Source: Bacteroidia bacterium (lineage in GTDB: Bacteria; Bacteroidota; Bacteroidia; AKYH767-A; OLB10). Taken from it: DNA of 8,195 bases. Shown here one piece after another: positions 1 to 4,966 of the stretch. The translations under genes and the position numbers were made by a program. The stretch spans positions 1 to 8,195 of the forward strand of contig JANWID010000160.1 of NCBI GenBank assembly GCA_025450095.1, written 5' to 3'. Position 1 is the first letter of the stretch. Each line of letters starts with the position of its first letter. The notes beneath the pieces were generated by a model. It worked only from the letters and a program-made list of their open reading frames with translations, made no database searches and was not told the DNA's origin.

Positions 1-74
1 AGTTGCCATTAATGAATGGCGGGGGCAATTCAGGACCAACTTTTATGTATATCTCTAAACAGGGTAGATTATAG
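1..74 (+). other. Possible 3' end of a truncated + strand gene
   Basis: Two + strand frames are open from the window edge. One ends at TAA 56-58 and reads ...INEWRGQFRTNFYVYL; the other ends at TAG 72-74 and reads ...GGGNSGPTFMYISKQGRL. Either could be the carboxyl end of a gene that starts outside the window and converges on the minus-strand gene at 101-703. I recognise neither tail. A compact hairpin, GCCATT-aatg-AATGGC, lies at 5-20. The stretch is too short to choose a frame or to exclude non-coding DNA. Confidence 0.2.
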
Positions 75-100
75 AGGTCCTTTTAGTCGTTTGATACCAC

Positions 101-703
101 TCAATAGCCCACTAAAGTCCACGAAACCCCAACACCCAGCGACACATAGTTCAGGTCAACTGATTCTTTGACTGCTCCAATTGTTATGTCTCTTGTTAAA
201 GCATGATAACGGAACCCCGGGACAATTTGCCAGCGTTTATTCAGCATAATGGAAAGGGCAGCTTCCACTTCCCAACCTAATCCATGACCGGTGTCGTCGA
301 TTATATCGCCATCATCATTTTCCGTTTCAATGTGGTTGAACACGCCACCAGCACTCAGGAGTATATTAAATTTTGATTCAGAACTCATAGGGTGAATAAA
401 CAGCAGGCCAAATCGGTACCCTGTTTCTTGAAAGTGATCCACTGAATTGTCGGAATTCTCAGGATTAAACGAATTCCTACCCCAACCGGCGTAGGCTGCC
501 AGGCGCGGAATGAACCGATATGAAAACGAAACTTCAAATCCGCCACCATTTTTCAGATCTGTTGAGCCCAGATTTTTTACCGGATCATTGAAGCATGGCC
601 TGAATGTTACGTTCAGTTGATCCTGCGCTTGCGCGAAATGTGCAAGCAACAGAGACATCGTTATCACGATGATAATAATGTTTGAGTATTTAGGCTTTCC
701 CAT
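101..703 (-). CDS. Outer-membrane beta-barrel protein (OmpW/porin-like fold)
   Basis: This 200-residue protein has a clear Sec signal peptide: a basic start (MGKPKYSN), a hydrophobic core at about residues 9-23 and a signal peptidase I site after AQA (about residue 26). The mature part is made of alternating-hydrophobicity strands separated by polar turns, for example GGFEVSFSYRF (54-64), AYAGWG (70-75), GYRFGLLFI (95-103), GWEVEAALSIML (143-154), WQIVPGFRYH (158-167) and VSLGVGVSW (187-195). That pattern fits a small barrel of about eight strands. An acidic stretch, ENDDGDIIDD (128-137), is probably a surface loop or calcium-binding turn. The carboxyl end is Tyr rather than the common Phe. 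The ATG at 703 gives the right signal peptide length. The exact family and any ligand cannot be named. It is transcribed away from the acetyltransferase gene. Confidence 0.75.
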   Translation of the reverse strand: MGKPKYSNIIIIVITMSLLLAHFAQAQDQLNVTFRPCFNDPVKNLGSTDLKNGGGFEVSFSYRFIPRLAAYAGWGRNSFNPENSDNSVDHFQETGYRFGLLFIHPMSSESKFNILLSAGGVFNHIETENDDGDIIDDTGHGLGWEVEAALSIMLNKRWQIVPGFRYHALTRDITIGAVKESVDLNYVSLGVGVSWTLVGY

Positions 704-772
704 ATCGCTTTTATTTTGACAAGTGAAAGTAGAATTGGTTAGTTAAAATCGAAATGCGTTTTATCATACCGG

Positions 773-796
773 AAAGTGATTTCCATCACGTTTTTG
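773..796 (+). terminator. Terminator-like hairpin in the divergent spacer
   Basis: GTGAT (776-780), loop ttcc, ATCAC (785-789), then G and five T residues. AAA 773-775 can extend the stem against TTT 791-793 with one bulged G. This looks like an intrinsic terminator for the + strand, but no + strand gene ends just before it, so it may be an operator or a chance dyad. Confidence 0.25.
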
Positions 797-823
797 TCGT
801 TTTTGCAATAATTAGTGAATTTG
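793..823 (+). promoter_or_regulatory. Weak Bacteroidota-type promoter candidate for the GNAT gene
   Basis: TTTG at 793-796 is followed after 19 bases by TGAATTTG at 816-823, one mismatch from the -7 consensus TAnnTTTG. Spacing fits the known -33/-7 arrangement. Transcription would start near 830 and leave a leader of about 100 bases before the ATG at 935. Confidence 0.3.
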
Positions 824-934
824 TCAAATACACAACGAAACTAGCAGAGCATCTGAACAAAGTTTTCTATTTTTATCTGAGTTGTTTTAGACTGAAGGCA
901 TCTTGGGTAATTAAAAGCAAATTATTTGAGTCAT

Positions 935-1447
935 ATGAATTTGAATGACATAAAAATCAGGACCGACATAAGACCAGGCGACCTTGGTTTTGTGATGTAT
1001 CGTCATGGGAAATTGTATAGTGAGGAATACAACTATGGGATCGCATTTGAAACTTATGTAGGAGCCGGATTGTATGAGTTTTATAAAAGCTACAATCCCG
1101 AACTCGACAGGGCCTGGATATGTGAGCATGACAATCAGCTGGTAGGTTTCATTTTGCTTATGCACAGAGAGAACGAATCGGCGCAACTCCGTTATTTCTA
1201 CCTGGAACCTCACATCAGGGGGATTGGCCTGGGCAATCAGCTCATGCAACTGTTTATGGATTTTCTTAACGATAAGGGCTACAAACATGCATTTTTATGG
1301 ACAACGCACGAGTTAGTGAGTGCTGCTTTTCTCTATAAAAGATATGGTTTCACACTCTCTGATGAAAAGCAATCAACTGATTTTGGGAAACAATTAACGG
1401 AACAGCGGTATGATTGGGTGTCGGCACGGCACGGAGCAGGCAAATAG
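935..1447 (+). CDS. GNAT family N-acetyltransferase
   Basis: The 170-residue product is a single GNAT domain that would transfer an acetyl group from acetyl-CoA to an amine; the substrate is unknown. Motif A is visible as QLRYFYLEPHIRGIGLGNQLM (about 84-104), with the pyrophosphate-binding loop R95-G-I-G-L-G100. The later strand and helix LWTTHELVSAAFLYKRYGF (121-139) is the usual motif B region with its Tyr. The start IRPGDLGFVMYRHGKLY (12-28) and the end LTEQRYDW (154-161) closely resemble, from memory, the acetyltransferase half of MarR-GNAT fusion proteins. No MarR helix-turn-helix is encoded here or in the spacer upstream. I chose the ATG at 935; an in-frame TTG at 926 would add only three residues. 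It reads divergently from the beta-barrel gene and is probably monocistronic. Confidence 0.88.
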   Translation: MNLNDIKIRTDIRPGDLGFVMYRHGKLYSEEYNYGIAFETYVGAGLYEFYKSYNPELDRAWICEHDNQLVGFILLMHRENESAQLRYFYLEPHIRGIGLGNQLMQLFMDFLNDKGYKHAFLWTTHELVSAAFLYKRYGFTLSDEKQSTDFGKQLTEQRYDWVSARHGAGK

Positions 1448-1452
1448 CTTAG

Positions 1453-1480
1453 AATTACTATCTTTGATAGAGAGGTAATT
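1453..1480 (+). promoter_or_regulatory. TAnnTTTG box inside a dyad, upstream of the membrane protein gene
   Basis: TATCTTTG at 1459-1466 matches the Bacteroidota -7 consensus exactly and would place a start site near 1472, about 28 bases before the ATG at 1500. It sits inside an inverted repeat: CTATC-ttt-GATAG (1458-1470), flanked by AATTA (1453-1457) and TAATT (1476-1480). No convincing -33 TTTG is seen. It could instead be a weak hairpin at the 3' end of the acetyltransferase mRNA. Confidence 0.35.
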
Positions 1481-1499
1481 GCCGGATATGCCTTAGAAA

Positions 1500-1820
1500 A
1501 TGAATAGTTCCAGGATAAAATTTGTAATCTTTTTCCTCATTTTTTCATTTGCTTATCTCTATTTCACCATCATGGTCCTGTATCAACCACCAGAGACTCT
1601 ACTGGGATCTGAATCGCAGGGAGCCTGGAGATCGGTTGTATCCACCATTATGTCACCGATTAAGATTATTCTTGTAGGTCCCCTGGTGCCTTTTATTGAG
1701 TTTATGCACAAGGATCCCGATACACCACCCCCGTTTTTTCTGATTGGGTTTGCTTTCTACTGGACTATCCTGGCCCTGGTTCTTCATTTTCTGTTTAGTA
1801 AAGTAAAACATGTTAAATAG
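1500..1820 (+). CDS. Hypothetical membrane protein, three predicted helices
   Basis: I do not recognise this 106-residue protein. It has three hydrophobic segments: about residues 7-28 (aromatic-rich, KFVIFFLIFSFAYLYFTIMV), 46-68 (VVSTIMSPIKIILVGPLVPFIEFM) and 79-100 (FFLIGFAFYWTILALVLHFLF). A polar loop with QPPETLLGSES lies between the first two and a proline-rich loop, HKDPDTPPP, between the last two. The basic tail KVKHVK suggests a cytoplasmic carboxyl end. Basic residues at both ends with an odd number of helices leave topology unsettled; the middle segment may be amphipathic. There is no Shine-Dalgarno site, as is usual here. It stands alone between the acetyltransferase and the reductase, 52 bases after the former and 71 before the latter. 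Membrane-like composition and a clean frame support a real gene. Confidence 0.65.
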   Translation: MNSSRIKFVIFFLIFSFAYLYFTIMVLYQPPETLLGSESQGAWRSVVSTIMSPIKIILVGPLVPFIEFMHKDPDTPPPFFLIGFAFYWTILALVLHFLFSKVKHVK

Positions 1821-1836
1821 TTCTTATTAACAGGAT

Positions 1837-1844
1837 TAAATTTG
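1837..1844 (+). promoter_or_regulatory. Perfect TAnnTTTG -7 box upstream of the aldo/keto reductase
   Basis: TAAATTTG lies 47 bases before the ATG at 1892 and matches the Bacteroidota -7 consensus. Transcription would start near 1850 and give a leader of about 40 bases. A good -33 TTTG is not visible. The box is also the left half of the inverted repeat 1837-1884. Confidence 0.4.
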
Positions 1845-1884
1845 AAAAGTATTTTAATCGAACTGTCTACTAATTTCAAATTTA
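1837..1884. repeat. 11-base perfect inverted repeat in front of the reductase gene
   Basis: TAAATTTGAAA at 1837-1847 is exactly mirrored by TTTCAAATTTA at 1874-1884, with 26 bases between. The left arm contains the putative -7 box and the right arm ends seven bases before the start codon. It could be a two-half-site operator, or an mRNA hairpin if transcription starts further upstream. Both arms are AT-rich, so chance is possible. Confidence 0.45.
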
Positions 1885-1891
1885 TTTAATC

Positions 1892-2881
1892 ATGAAAACA
1901 ATACAATTAGGTAAAGCAGGTCCTAAAGTATCTGCCCTTGGACTGGGCACAATGGGCATGAGCGATATGTATGGAACCAAAGAGTCCCGTAATGATGCCG
2001 AAAGCATTAAAACTATACAGGCAGCATTGGATATGGGAATTAATTTCCTCGACACCGGTGATTATTATGCCGCTGGTCATAACGAACTGCTGATCCGTGA
2101 GGCATTGAAAGGCAGAAAGAATATACCTGTAATCAGTGTAAAATTCGGCGCCCTCCGTTCCCCGGCAGGTGAATGGCTGGGATTTGATACAAGACCTGAA
2201 GCTGTAAAAAATTTTGCATCTTATTCTCTTACTCGGTTGAATATTGAAGCTATTGATATCTATCAGCCGGGAAGAATTAATCCATCCATTCCGATTGAAG
2301 ACACGGTTGGAGCAATCGCTGACTTAATCAAGCAAGGAAAAGTAAAGTATATTGGATTATCAGAAGCAAACCCTGAAATAATCAGAAAAGCTCATAAAGT
2401 CCATCCAATAACCGCAGTTGAGGTTGAATATTCATTAGCGTCGAGAGTGATTGAAAAAGATTTATTGGGAGTTTGCAGGGAACTTGGAATTGGTATTGTT
2501 GCGTATGGTGTCTTGAGCAGAGGATTGTTAACAGGTAAATTGAAGGGGAATTTCCCGGTTACTGACTTCAGGGCTCATGCACCACGATTTACGGGTGAAA
2601 ATTTTGAAAAGAATAAAGCTAAAATTGCCCTGCTTGAAGAATTGGCTACGAAGAAGGGATGCACAGCTTCCCAACTGGCTTTATCCTGGGTATCACACCA
2701 GGGCGATGATATTCTCCCGCTATTTGGAACCACCAAAACAGAACGTTTGCAAGAAAATATTGATGCATTAAAAATATCATTAACACCAGCCGAATTGCAG
2801 GATATGAATACTGCATTTCCTGAAGGCGCTTTTGCGGGAACCAGATACGCTACCCCACAGATGGGTATGGTTGTTAATTAG
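1892..2881 (+). CDS. Aldo/keto reductase, atypical active site
   Basis: This 329-residue protein is a full-length single-domain (beta/alpha)8 oxidoreductase of the aldo/keto reductase superfamily, which reduces carbonyls with NADPH in the cytoplasm. Visible landmarks are the start [19 protein letters not shown] (6-24), FLDTGDYY (52-59) with catalytic Asp54 and Tyr59, VKFGA (83-87) with catalytic Lys84, the cofactor segments IGLSEA (154-159) and [11 protein letters not shown] (205-215), and [13 protein letters not shown] (278-290). The fourth member of the tetrad, His of the usual YYQHRVDP strand, is missing: the strand reads [10 protein letters not shown] (122-131), placing Gly127 at the His position. 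From memory a proteobacterial subgroup has a similar Q/R-P-A-R-L-D-P strand, so this is probably a natural subfamily rather than damage. The specific substrate cannot be told. It appears monocistronic, with a -7 box and dyad upstream and a terminator after it. Confidence 0.93.
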   Translation: MKTIQLGKAGPKVSALGLGTMGMSDMYGTKESRNDAESIKTIQAALDMGINFLDTGDYYAAGHNELLIREALKGRKNIPVISVKFGALRSPAGEWLGFDTRPEAVKNFASYSLTRLNIEAIDIYQPGRINPSIPIEDTVGAIADLIKQGKVKYIGLSEANPEIIRKAHKVHPITAVEVEYSLASRVIEKDLLGVCRELGIGIVAYGVLSRGLLTGKLKGNFPVTDFRAHAPRFTGENFEKNKAKIALLEELATKKGCTASQLALSWVSHQGDDILPLFGTTKTERLQENIDALKISLTPAELQDMNTAFPEGAFAGTRYATPQMGMVVN

Positions 2882-2904
2882 ATTATTCTACTTTTTCAAA
2901 TATT

Positions 2905-2940
2905 AAAATAGCCCTGACATTTGAAAGGGCTATTTTTTTT
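2905..2940 (+). terminator. Intrinsic terminator of the aldo/keto reductase
   Basis: The stem is AAATAGCCCT (2906-2915) with AGGGCTATTT (2926-2935), ten perfect pairs around a ten-base loop, running into an unbroken T tract to 2940. The A-rich left flank also pairs with the T tract, so it may work in both directions. Confidence 0.9.
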
Positions 2941-3025
2941 GAACTTAACTACAAGTCAGGTTTTATCTGGAGCGATTTGATGACCACCATTCGGGGTCAT
3001 AGTTACTGATTTCCTATAGCAAACC

Positions 3026-3071
3026 TCACAAGCTGATCATTATCATATTTCCTTGTGACATGCATCAGCTT
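3026..3071 (+). promoter_or_regulatory. Two mutually exclusive hairpins upstream of the thiol operon
   Basis: AAGCTGAT (3030-3037) pairs perfectly with ATCAGCTT (3064-3071). TCACAAG (3026-3032) pairs perfectly with CTTGTGA (3052-3058). The two pairings share bases 3030-3032 and so cannot both form in full. The element lies about 80 bases before the ATG at 3151. A further small hairpin, ATGACC/GGTCAT, lies at 2980-3000. A leader switch or protein-binding site is possible; no known riboswitch is recognised. Confidence 0.35.
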
Positions 3072-3150
3072 AAATATCTCCCAATTGTATCAATTTTGTT
3101 TTACAAGAAGTTTAGAGTGTTGAGAACCTTATTGATTAACAAAAACAGAA

Positions 3151-3360
3151 ATGATTAAGAACATCGGTCCGGTTGACGGAGTAGTAAGAATACTTGTCGC
3201 CATAATTTTTGCAGGGTTGTTTTTTACAAACCAGGTTTCAGGAATCGTTGCAGTCATACTGTTGATTCTTGCTGGGATATTCATGCTGACAAGTCTATCG
3301 AGGTTTTGCCCTGTTTATTACCTCATGTCTGGATTATCTGCAGTGAAAAAAGGAAGTTGA
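3151..3360 (+). CDS. DUF2892 (YgaP-like) inner-membrane protein
   Basis: The 69-residue protein matches the short membrane domain known as DUF2892 or the YgaP transmembrane domain. It has the polar start MIKNIGPVDGVVRI, a first membrane helix at about 12-26, a tight turn (TNQVSG), a second helix at about 29-49, then the family signature RFCPVYYLMSGLS (51-63) with Cys53, and a basic tail. In E. coli YgaP this domain is fused behind a rhodanese and forms a membrane dimer; here the rhodanese is a separate gene two genes downstream. The ATG at 3151 gives the standard family start. The next gene follows after one base, so the two are co-transcribed and probably translationally coupled. A role in anchoring or passing sulfane sulfur at the membrane is inferred from context. 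Confidence 0.88.
   Translation: MIKNIGPVDGVVRILVAIIFAGLFFTNQVSGIVAVILLILAGIFMLTSLSRFCPVYYLMSGLSAVKKGS
3351..3356 (+). promoter_or_regulatory. Ribosome binding site supporting a TTG start
   Basis: AGGAAG inside the last codons of the DUF2892 gene lies five bases before the TTG at 3362. It is the clearest Shine-Dalgarno-like site in the window and supports TTG as the DUF6132 start, since no ATG is suitably placed. Confidence 0.5.
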
Positions 3361-3361
3361 G

Positions 3362-3556
3362 TTGGAATTCATCATCAGGAATAAACTTACCTTAATTGGG
3401 ATTTGTATTGGAATGATAGGTGGTTATCTATACTATTATTATGTAGGGTGTGAAAGCGACACTTGTGCTATCACCTCGAAACCATTGAACAGTGCTTTAT
3501 ACGGTGCCATTATGGGAGGATTATTATTTCGTTCATTCACAAAAACACTAAACTAA
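3362..3556 (+). CDS. DUF6132 family membrane protein with a CX4C loop
   Basis: This 64-residue protein resembles the small DUF6132 family common in Bacteroidota; its function is unknown. It is a membrane hairpin: helix one at about 9-28 (TLIGICIGMIGGYLYYYYV), a loop GCESDTCAITSKPLNS holding Cys30 and Cys35 (CX4C), and helix two at about 45-58 (ALYGAIMGGLLF). The GC-x-x-x-TC-x-ITSKPLNSxLYGA stretch is, from memory, the family signature. Basic residues at both ends (RNK, R57/K61) suggest that both ends are cytoplasmic and the cysteine loop faces the periplasm. The start is TTG; the next in-frame ATG (residue 18) would delete most of helix one. It sits one base after the DUF2892 gene and two bases before the rhodanese gene. 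Redox or sulfur transfer at the Cys pair is inferred only. Confidence 0.8.
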   Translation: MEFIIRNKLTLIGICIGMIGGYLYYYYVGCESDTCAITSKPLNSALYGAIMGGLLFRSFTKTLN

Positions 3557-3558
3557 CT

Positions 3559-3870
3559 ATGCTTGATTCAATAAAAAAATTATTTAGTTTGGATAGAACA
3601 TATTACTCGAAATTAGTAAATGACGGAGCCATTATCCTGGATGTTCGAAGCAAAGCCGAGTATGCAGGTGGTCATATAAATGGTTCAATCAATATTCCTG
3701 TTGACCAGTTGGAGCATAACTTCCACAAGTTTAAAAATAGAAATATGGCCATTATCACATGCTGTGCATCAGGAATGCGAAGTGCATCGGCAAAGAATAT
3801 ATTATCATCAAATGGTTTTACGAATGTTCACAACGGCGGAAGCTGGAAAAACCTGCAAAACAAAATATAA
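3559..3870 (+). CDS. Single-domain rhodanese-like sulfurtransferase
   Basis: A 103-residue, standard-length single rhodanese domain that carries sulfur as a cysteine persulfide. Visible motifs are LDVRSKAEYAGGHINGSINIP (27-47, the family's Asp-Val-Arg and Gly-His-Ile-x-Gly signature), the active-site loop C69-A-S-G-M-R-S75 (CxxGxRS) and the closing NGGSW (92-96). Cys69 is the persulfide site, and Cys68 beside it could form a disulfide that protects or turns over the persulfide. No signal peptide is present, so it acts in the cytoplasm. The frame is open back to 3463, but the ATG at 3559, two bases after the DUF6132 stop, gives the correct domain start. Neighbours on both sides are membrane or thiol proteins, matching a split version of YgaP. 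Confidence 0.92.
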   Translation: MLDSIKKLFSLDRTYYSKLVNDGAIILDVRSKAEYAGGHINGSINIPVDQLEHNFHKFKNRNMAIITCCASGMRSASAKNILSSNGFTNVHNGGSWKNLQNKI

Positions 3871-3874
3871 AAAC

Positions 3875-4321
3875 ATGGAAGCGCACTATTATAATGTCAA
3901 CATAGACTGGAATGAGGAACGAAAGGGAGTCATGTGTTCACCGGAATTAAACAGGGAAACGAACAGTTGTATTGAAGTTGCAACCCCACCTGAATTTCCG
4001 AAAGGCATTCCGGGAATCTGGTCACCGGAACATTTGTTTACTGCCGCCGTGAGCAGTTGCCTGATGACAACATTCCTGGCGATCGCCGAAAACTCCAAAT
4101 TGGCCTTTTATAACTTTAGTTGTAAATCAAAGGGAAAATTGGAGCTGGTTGATGGAAAGTATTTAATGACTGAAATTATTCTTGAGCCCACCGTTACAAT
4201 TCCTGATATAAAAGACAAAGAGAAAGCAGAACGGGTATTGCAAAAATCGGAGGCAGCTTGCCTGATTTCAAATTCCGTACGATCAAAAATAACAATGAAC
4301 CCAACCATTAAAGTAATCTGA
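3875..4321 (+). CDS. OsmC family thiol protein
   Basis: The 148-residue product has the OsmC/Ohr fold layout. Reactive Cys62 lies in WSPEHLFTAAVSSCLM (49-64), matching the family's NPEELLAAAxxxC helix, and Cys129 lies in EAACLISNSV (126-135), matching the second AExxCPxS site. In OsmC and Ohr proteins this pair reduces organic or inorganic peroxides; other members act in sulfane-sulfur handling. The Pro after the second Cys is replaced by Leu, and Cys21, Cys32 and Cys83 are extra, so it is an OsmC-like branch rather than typical Ohr. The middle segment EIILEPTVTIPD (100-111) is a family strand. The frame is open from 3680, overlapping the rhodanese gene, but the ATG at 3875, four bases after that gene's stop, gives the usual OsmC start. 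No clear terminator follows. Confidence 0.9.
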   Translation: MEAHYYNVNIDWNEERKGVMCSPELNRETNSCIEVATPPEFPKGIPGIWSPEHLFTAAVSSCLMTTFLAIAENSKLAFYNFSCKSKGKLELVDGKYLMTEIILEPTVTIPDIKDKEKAERVLQKSEAACLISNSVRSKITMNPTIKVI

Positions 4322-4365
4322 CTGAGTAGGTAAAATGAATGGGAAAAAATTATAAGAATTTGTTA

Positions 4366-4393
4366 CATGGAAACTAATAAAGCAGGTTTCATG
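4366..4393 (+). repeat. Imperfect hairpin between the OsmC gene and the small Cys/His protein gene
   Basis: CATGGAAAC (4366-4374) pairs with GTTTCATG (4386-4393): eight pairs with one bulged G and an 11-base loop. No T tract follows, so it is not a standard terminator. A processing or regulatory role is possible but unsupported. Confidence 0.25.
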
Positions 4394-4421
4394 AGCACTG
4401 ACCCTTTAACTTAGAATACTT

Positions 4422-4607
4422 ATGGCTGTGCTGCCAATTAAGAATAGAAAAATCAATGAAGAATGGCATCTGCAAAACAAGATGCCGAAGAATCCGACTC
4501 TGGAGCAACGGATTAAATGGCATCTCGAACATGTAAAGAATTGTGGTTGTCGGAAGATTGAAGGAAAGCTTGCCGTTGAAATGAAAAAGCGGGGAATTAA
4601 ATTCTGA
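4422..4607 (+). CDS. Small conserved-looking protein with a Cys/His cluster
   Basis: A 61-residue, soluble, basic protein (KNRK, MKKRGIKF). Its centre, MPKNPTLEQRIKWHLEHVKNCGCR (21-44), resembles, as I recall, small uncharacterised proteins of Bacteroidota and Proteobacteria, but I know no name or function. His34 and His37 in WHLEH and Cys41 and Cys43 in NCGCR form HxxHxxxCxC, which could bind zinc, iron or copper; this is inference. The ATG at 4422 is the first in frame; Met21 is an alternative start just before the conserved-looking core. It lies 100 bases after the OsmC gene on the same strand and could share that transcript or have its own. The high density of motif residues argues that it is real. 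Confidence 0.6.
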   Translation: MAVLPIKNRKINEEWHLQNKMPKNPTLEQRIKWHLEHVKNCGCRKIEGKLAVEMKKRGIKF

Positions 4608-4639
4608 TAAATTTCCTTAAAACATTTATTTATTTTTTT
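4607..4639 (+). terminator. Weak A/T-only terminator candidate
   Basis: ATAAAT (4607-4612) pairs with ATTTAT (4624-4629) and is followed by a T-rich run to 4639. The stem has no G-C pair, so it would be unstable; the T tract right after a stop codon is the main support. Confidence 0.3.
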
Positions 4640-4966
4640 GATTATGGTTTTTTTTGTTTCTGCCATATCATTTTGTCCATAATTTATAGGCGATTCGCAA
4701 ATGCAACGAAACTGAAACACCTCTCTCAGGAATCACTGTATGTGCTTTTCATCCTGAGTTTAGTAAATTAGACTGAATAATCGTGTTCAATTAATTGTGT
4801 TGATCCTTCGTCATTTTTGCCAAAATCCTGGTAAGTGCGAAGGTATCCCTGTTGATTTACCTGTTAAAGAAATTCTTTTGAAAGTAACGAAAATCATAAA
4901 AACTTGCTTTTCTATATATAGCTTTGGATGCGAAACACAAAAAATCACTATATAGCCAATGTTGAA
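4608..4966. other. 359-base non-coding stretch with several dyad symmetries
   Basis: No supported gene lies here. It holds a T-rich run (4624-4656), a 7-base inverted repeat CTCAGGA/TCCTGAG (4725-4731 and 4752-4758), a perfect palindrome CAATTAATTG (4788-4797), a nested dyad (GAT-CCTTCG 4802-4810 with CGAAGG-t-ATC 4838-4847, and inside it ATTTT/AAAAT at 4813-4826), and a TAnnTTTG box at 4919-4926. It is the probable control region of the LolA-like/permease operon. No known riboswitch or small RNA is recognised. Confidence 0.5.
4919..4926 (+). promoter_or_regulatory. Perfect TAnnTTTG -7 box upstream of the LolA-like operon
   Basis: TAGCTTTG matches the Bacteroidota -7 consensus. A TTG at 4904-4906 lies upstream, but its spacing is shorter than normal. 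If used, transcription starts at about 4932, after the first in-frame ATG (4928), which favours the ATG at 4967 as the true start. Confidence 0.4.

Noticed and set aside
754..948. 64-codon + strand open frame in the spacer before the acetyltransferase
   Set aside because: It has biased, unconvincing composition, contains the hairpin and promoter candidates, runs into the acetyltransferase start and resembles no family I know. It is also not a MarR remnant.
3463..3558. Upstream extension of the rhodanese frame over the DUF6132 gene
   Set aside because: The 32 extra codons overlap the DUF6132 gene and do not belong to the rhodanese fold; ATG 3559 is two bases after the DUF6132 stop.
3680..3874. 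Upstream extension of the OsmC frame over the rhodanese gene
   Set aside because: The extension lies wholly inside the rhodanese gene in another frame and adds no family sequence; the ATG at 3875 gives the normal OsmC start.
4367..4414. 15-codon open frame just before the small Cys/His protein gene
   Set aside because: It is too short, with no ribosome site and no leader-peptide pattern such as repeated codons; probably chance.
4928..4966. Earlier ATG for the LolA-like protein
   Set aside because: It would add 13 polar residues before an already long signal peptide and would fall at or before the start site predicted from the -7 box at 4919-4926. It is not strictly excluded.
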